Assembly (NCBI RefSeq): GCF_017313765.1
Contig: NZ_JAFLNC010000003.1
Coordinates: 124,001-188,000 of the forward strand
Length of the DNA: 64,000 nucleotides
DNA from: Sneathiella sedimenti
GTDB lineage: Bacteria > Pseudomonadota > Alphaproteobacteria > Sneathiellales > Sneathiellaceae
Direction of reading: 5' to 3'
A program made the position numbers and the translations under genes. The notes below the pieces were generated by a model. The model ran no database searches. It saw nothing but the letters and a program-made list of their open reading frames with translations, and had not been told where the DNA came from. Numbering within the stretch: the first letter of the stretch is position 1; each line of letters opens with the position of its first letter. Shown in pieces: positions 60,349-64,000 of this stretch.

Positions 60349-61596
60349 ATGTCGGGAACCGACCAGGAGTTGTTTAATCTAGCTATGTCAGAAGAGGCGC
60401 GCCCTCTGCTTTATGCCGTGCAGAAGCATATTAAGGAAAACGTGGCGCCAATCACTGACGAATTTTTCGCCCTTAATGAGAAGAAGGAAGACCGCTGGAG
60501 CTGGCATCCACGTCAGCTTGAATTGCTCGAGGGAGCAAAAGCAAAGGCGAAGGAATCAGGGTTGTGGAATTTCTTTTTACCTGATGCCGAAACCGGCGAA
60601 GGGCTGAGCAATCTCGATTACGCCTATATCGCGGCAGAACTCGGAAAATACACCTTGGCTGCTGAAACCTTGAATTGCAGTGCGCCTGATACCGGCAATA
60701 TGGAAGTGCTGGAGCGGGTCGGCACGCCGGAGCAAAAGGAAAAATGGTTGAAGCCGTTGCTGAACGGCGAAATTCGATCTGCATATGCCATGACGGAACC
60801 GGGTGAAGCCTCGTCAGACGCCAAGAATATCAGTACCACGGCGCGTCTGGAAAATGGCGAATGGGTCATTAACGGAGAAAAATACTATATTTCTGGCGCG
60901 GGAGACCCTCGTTGCAAAATCATGATCACGATGGTCAAGACCAGCCCTGACGCCGCGCCGTCGAAGCAGCAGTCTCAGATACTGGTGCCGATCGATACTC
61001 CCGGTGTGGAGATTGTCGAAGGTATGCAGGTTTTCGGTGAAGATCATGCACCGCGCGGTCACATGCATATCAAGTTCAACAATGTGCGTGTCCCGGAAGA
61101 GAATATGCTGTTGGGAGAGGGCCGTGGTTTTGAAATCTCCCAGGTCAGGTTGGGACCCGGTCGCATTCATCATTGCATGCGATCCATTGGCCAGGCAGAG
61201 AAAGCGCTGGAATTGATGGTTAAGAGAGCCGGTAGCCGCAAGGCATTTGGCAAAACAATCTTAAAGCTTGGCAAGAATCTTGAAGTTATTTCCCGTGCCC
61301 GCATTGAAATTGATGCCATGCGTCTGATGGTACTTCAGGCGGCAAAAGCCATGGATGTTCTCGGTAATAGAGAGGCACGCGTCTATGTAAGTGCGGTGAA
61401 GGCCATGGTGCCCGAAAAAGTCTGCTTGATTATCGATCAGGCGATGCAGATGCATGGCGCAACCGGAGTATCTCAATGGTCACCGCTTTCCAGCATGTAT
61501 ACGCATCAACGTCACCTTCGGTTCGCTGACGGACCGGATGAAGTGCATCATATGGTTGTCGGACGTGCGGAGGCTCAAAAGCACGGAGCTTGGTAA
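60349..61596 (+). CDS. Acyl-CoA dehydrogenase
   Basis: FAD-dependent acyl-CoA dehydrogenase of 415 residues. ATG 60349, behind ACAGGA, is chosen; the open frame continues 34 codons upstream without family resemblance. Features in order are the N-terminal helical domain, SAYAMTEPGEASSDAKNI for FAD/substrate contact (quoted YAMTEPGEASSDA), NGEKYYISGAGDP, and the C-terminal helical domain with GPGRIHHCMRSIGQAEKAL, RKAFGKTI and QMHGATGVSQ. It lies about 200 bp after the ect operon and 3 bp before the next hydrolase, so it begins a three-gene set. The acyl substrate is unknown. Confidence 0.9.
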   Translation: MSGTDQELFNLAMSEEARPLLYAVQKHIKENVAPITDEFFALNEKKEDRWSWHPRQLELLEGAKAKAKESGLWNFFLPDAETGEGLSNLDYAYIAAELGKYTLAAETLNCSAPDTGNMEVLERVGTPEQKEKWLKPLLNGEIRSAYAMTEPGEASSDAKNISTTARLENGEWVINGEKYYISGAGDPRCKIMITMVKTSPDAAPSKQQSQILVPIDTPGVEIVEGMQVFGEDHAPRGHMHIKFNNVRVPEENMLLGEGRGFEISQVRLGPGRIHHCMRSIGQAEKALELMVKRAGSRKAFGKTILKLGKNLEVISRARIEIDAMRLMVLQAAKAMDVLGNREARVYVSAVKAMVPEKVCLIIDQAMQMHGATGVSQWSPLSSMYTHQRHLRFADGPDEVHHMVVGRAEAQKHGAW

Positions 61597-61599
61597 CGC

Positions 61600-62568
61600 A
61601 TGGAAGACTTGGTTGTCGAGGAGGTCATGGTCCCCACAGGGGATCATGACCTTCGCGTCTTCATGCGCAACAAGCGGCGCGCTGACACCTTACTGGGCAA
61701 GCCGGAGCGTACCTTGCTGTTCGTGCATGGCGCAACTTACCCGTCGTCTGAGACCTTCGATTTTGGCGCCGGCGGGTATTCCTGGATGGATACTCTGGCG
61801 CAGGCGGGATTTGACTGCTGGCTCATGGATATCCGGGGGTATGGCCGTTCCGACCGTCCCGCAGAAATGGATCAGGCGGCAGCCGCCAATGCCCCGATTG
61901 TGCATACGGACGTGGCCGTAGCGGATCTAAGCTTGATGGTCGAGTATATATTAGCTGAGCGAGGTTTGGAAAAACTCCAGCTGCTCGGGTATTCCTGGGG
62001 CACGTTAATCACGGGTGCCTTTACGGCGAAAAATAATTCCAAGGTTGAGCGGCTGGCGTTATATGGGACCAGCATGCTGAACTCCGGCGCGTCCTTGATC
62101 GGAAGCGACCCGCCAACGACGGCCTACAGACTAGTGGATGCGCAATCAATCAAGGATCGCTGGGAATATGGTCTGGAGCCGACCGAAATATCCGACATCA
62201 TTGACCCTTATTGGCAACAGCAATGGTTATCCCAAGTTATTGCAAGCGATCCCAAGTCAGGTGACTTCGACCCACCGAAGCTGCGCGCGCCAACAGGTGT
62301 GGTGGATGATAAAGTGAGGCGCTGGTCACGCGGCCAATTTCAATATGATCCGGCAGAAATCAAGGTTCCGACACTGGTTATTGTGGGCGAAAAGGATATT
62401 GAGACCACGCCAGAAGGCGCATTGGTGGTTTATCATAAATTGGTCAATGCACCTCATCGCCGTTATACTATTATTGGGAAATCAACGCATTCAGCTCTGC
62501 TAGAACGGCGGCGAGATCAGCTCTTCCGGGCAACACAGTCATTTCTAGAAGAAGATTTTAGGATTTAG
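61600..62568 (+). CDS. Alpha/beta hydrolase
   Basis: A 322-residue alpha/beta-fold hydrolase. The oxyanion loop is LLFVHGATYP, the DIRGYGRSDRP motif follows strand 4, the nucleophile lies in LLGYSWGTLI (GYSWG) near residue 130, an acid in VIVGEKDIET, and the histidine in GKSTHSALLER near the end. It starts 3 bp after the acyl-CoA dehydrogenase gene and is probably co-transcribed. It may act as a thioesterase, esterase or lactonase on a product of that pathway. Confidence 0.85.
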   Translation: MEDLVVEEVMVPTGDHDLRVFMRNKRRADTLLGKPERTLLFVHGATYPSSETFDFGAGGYSWMDTLAQAGFDCWLMDIRGYGRSDRPAEMDQAAAANAPIVHTDVAVADLSLMVEYILAERGLEKLQLLGYSWGTLITGAFTAKNNSKVERLALYGTSMLNSGASLIGSDPPTTAYRLVDAQSIKDRWEYGLEPTEISDIIDPYWQQQWLSQVIASDPKSGDFDPPKLRAPTGVVDDKVRRWSRGQFQYDPAEIKVPTLVIVGEKDIETTPEGALVVYHKLVNAPHRRYTIIGKSTHSALLERRRDQLFRATQSFLEEDFRI

Positions 62569-62627
62569 GCAAGAGTTTCATCTCAAATTGCGGGCCTCCT
62601 GCCGCCATGGTTACGGGAGCAAACAAA

Positions 62628-63392
62628 ATGAAAGAATTTGACGCGGAAATCCAAACGGCTGATGGAATGATGGACATGTTTGTCTGTCATCCTGAAGAAG
62701 GTGGACCATTCCCGGCCATTATCCTCTATATGGACGCCCCCAGTATTCGTGAAGAATTGCGGGACATGGCGCGCCGTATTGGTACGAGTGGTTACTTCGT
62801 CATATTGCCTAACTTGTACTACCGCCGAGGTCGTGAGGGAAATTACGGGTTTGACCGTGAACGCATTCGTGAGGATGACAGTGAGCGCACTAAAATGTTC
62901 GAACTCATGAATGAAACAACAACGGTTAAGGTCGTCAGGGATACCGGATCGTTGCTTGATTTCATCGTAGGGGAACAAGTAGCCAGCGACGACCAAATAG
63001 GATGTGTCGGGTACTGCATGAGCGGCAAGTATGTAGTTCAGCTGGGAACAGAATATCCCGATAATTTTGCGGCGATTGCTTCCTTTTACGGCGTTGACAT
63101 ACAGACCGAAGAGGCAGACTCTCCGCACCTATCTGCACACAAGATAAAAGGGGAACTTTATCTGGCTTTCGCGTCACATGATCCATATGTGCCTGAGTCC
63201 TTGTTGGAAAGGATTCCGCAATCAATGAATAAAGCTGGCGTAAACTACCGTATGGAAATTTACCCCAATACTGAACACGGCTTCGCGTTTCCGCTGCGCC
63301 CTGTTTACAACAAACCGGCTGCAGAGCGTCATTGGGAACGCATGCTTGCTCTGTTTGAAAGAAATCTCAAAATGCAGCGCACCGGATGTTGA
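62628..63392 (+). CDS. Dienelactone hydrolase-family protein
   Basis: A 254-residue hydrolase; ATG 62628 is chosen behind the ribosome site GGGAG, and the frame extends 7 codons upstream. The catalytic triad of the family is cysteine-type: C130 in GYCMSGK, D185 in ASHDPYV and H217 in NTEHGF. The N-terminal strand FDAEIQTADGMMDMFVCHPEE (quoted TADGMMDMFVCHP) is family-typical. These enzymes open enol-lactones such as dienelactone in ring-cleavage pathways. It is likely the third gene after acyl-CoA dehydrogenase and the alpha/beta hydrolase. Confidence 0.87.
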   Translation: MKEFDAEIQTADGMMDMFVCHPEEGGPFPAIILYMDAPSIREELRDMARRIGTSGYFVILPNLYYRRGREGNYGFDRERIREDDSERTKMFELMNETTTVKVVRDTGSLLDFIVGEQVASDDQIGCVGYCMSGKYVVQLGTEYPDNFAAIASFYGVDIQTEEADSPHLSAHKIKGELYLAFASHDPYVPESLLERIPQSMNKAGVNYRMEIYPNTEHGFAFPLRPVYNKPAAERHWERMLALFERNLKMQRTGC

Positions 63393-63419
63393 ATTCAGAG
63401 GGCATCCTTTCACGACGCG

Positions 63420-63701
63420 TCAGACATACCGAAAAACAAATACGCTCCAAAAAATAGCGATAATTAACGGCCAGTAAAGCTCTGCATTCATGAGGCCGAG
63501 CCACCCAAGGAAAATAAAAGCCGACCCTAAGAGGGAAATAAACAATCGATCGCCGCGCGTGGTATTAATTAGAAAAATGCCATCCCTTGGGTTTCCGCCG
63601 GGACTGAAATACTCCCAAATTCCGAGTGTCATGATGGAGAGCGCAATAAAGGCGAAAAAGGCGGCTGTTGGCCAGGTCCAGGCCATCCATGAAAGATCCA
63701 T
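63420..63701 (-). CDS. Small DUF2160-family membrane protein of the glycerol ABC operon
   Basis: A 93-residue membrane protein with three hydrophobic helices (residues about 13-32, 52-70 and 74-92), separated by the conserved loop YFSPGGNPRDGIFLINTTRGDR (quoted SPGGNPRDGIFLI). The pattern SPGG-x-PR-x-G fits the DUF2160 family, encoded inside glycerol ABC transporter operons (glpSTPQV) of Rhizobium and relatives. The permease gene just upstream supports this. Its role is not established. Confidence 0.8.
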   Translation of the reverse strand: MDLSWMAWTWPTAAFFAFIALSIMTLGIWEYFSPGGNPRDGIFLINTTRGDRLFISLLGSAFIFLGWLGLMNAELYWPLIIAIFWSVFVFRYV

Positions 63702-63712
63702 AGCGAGCTCTC

Positions 63713-64000
63713 CTAAACACGCCCAAGGGCAAAACCCTTGGCGATATAATTGCGTACGAAATAAATCACGATCGCCCCGGGGATAATTGTCAGCGCACCT
63801 GCGGCGGCGAGCAAGCCAAGCTCATACCCTGAAGAGGAAGCTGTCTTGGTCATCGTCGCGGCGATCGGTTTGGCGGCAACAGCTGTCAGGGTTTTGGCCA
63901 GCAATAACTCTACCCAGGAAAACATGAAACAGAAAAACGCCGCAACACCCACGCCGGCGGCAATCGTCGGTATAAAAATCTTGATAAAGAATTTTGGAAA
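63713..64000 (-). CDS. ABC transporter permease, GlpQ-like (C-terminal part, runs out of the window)
   Basis: The frame is open through the window's right edge; 95 residues of the C-terminus are visible. IFIPTIAAGVGVAAFFCFMFSWVELLLA fits the coupling region and the next helix of a MalG-type permease (quoted FSWVELLLA), and TLTAVAAKPIAATMTK follows. With the DUF2160 gene 11 bp downstream, it is most likely the GlpQ permease of a glycerol ABC importer. The start lies beyond 64000. Confidence 0.75.
   Translation of the reverse strand, partial: FPKFFIKIFIPTIAAGVGVAAFFCFMFSWVELLLAKTLTAVAAKPIAATMTKTASSSGYELGLLAAAGALTIIPGAIVIYFVRNYIAKGFALGRV

Noticed and set aside
1-64000. CRISPR array, prophage or insertion sequence
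   Set aside because: No regularly spaced repeats, transposase, integrase or phage structural genes were seen in any frame.

Overview
The window reads as chromosomal DNA of a marine or halotolerant alphaproteobacterium. This is inferred from gene content: an ectABC-ask ectoine operon with a divergent MarR regulator, TRAP and TAXI-TRAP transporters, two Liv-type ABC systems, a PhnCDE importer and glycerol-ABC genes. GC content looks moderate by eye. No phage genes, transposase, rRNA, complete tRNA or CRISPR array was seen.

Layout. 1-3.7 kb: the end of a substrate-binding protein and livHMGF, closed by a strong terminator. 3.9-7.2 kb: a lone 1082-residue FAD/NAD(P)-type protein with an AT-rich upstream region. 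7.9-13.9 kb: a second Liv operon that ends in an acyl-CoA ligase. 14.2-19.8 kb: a TauD-type dioxygenase, a dctPQM TRAP system and a Rieske oxygenase, with a tRNA 3'-end remnant between the TRAP and Rieske genes. 20.5-28.7 kb: Rnk, an RpiR regulator, a class III aminotransferase, a TAXI-TRAP system, a universal stress protein and a SnoaL-like protein. 29.1-34.7 kb: a tightly coupled four-gene cluster (lysine 2,3-aminomutase type radical SAM enzyme, two ATP-grasp ligases, and a GNAT/acetylpolyamine-deacetylase/GNAT fusion). 34.9-41.8 kb: a flavin amine oxidase-like protein with its halves in swapped order, a class III cyclase, a hydrolase, an amidohydrolase and a Ca/Na antiporter. 41.9-50.3 kb (minus strand): an eight-gene operon with a permease, a stand-alone allophanate-hydrolase C-terminal-type domain, a biuret-hydrolase-like enzyme, AllH/AllF/AllG-like carbamoyltransferase proteins, carbamate kinase and a GntR regulator. 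50.7-55.0 kb: a LigB-type dioxygenase and phnDCEE. 55.5-60.1 kb: ectR and ectABC-ask. 60.3-63.4 kb: acyl-CoA dehydrogenase and two hydrolases. 63.4 kb to the end: the tail of a glycerol ABC operon.

How it works together. Much of the window is uptake plus catabolism of small nitrogen- and carbon-containing compounds, with compatible-solute synthesis. The four most unusual items are: (1) the kamA/ATP-grasp/deacetylase-acetyltransferase cluster, which I predict makes a modified beta-lysine conjugate; (2) the minus-strand ureide/biuret operon, which would capture carbamoyl groups as ATP; (3) the apparent circular permutation of the amine oxidase; (4) ectB, whose conserved N-terminus can only be reached from an ATC (or ATT) start codon. 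All functions are inferred from motifs read by eye; no database search was possible.
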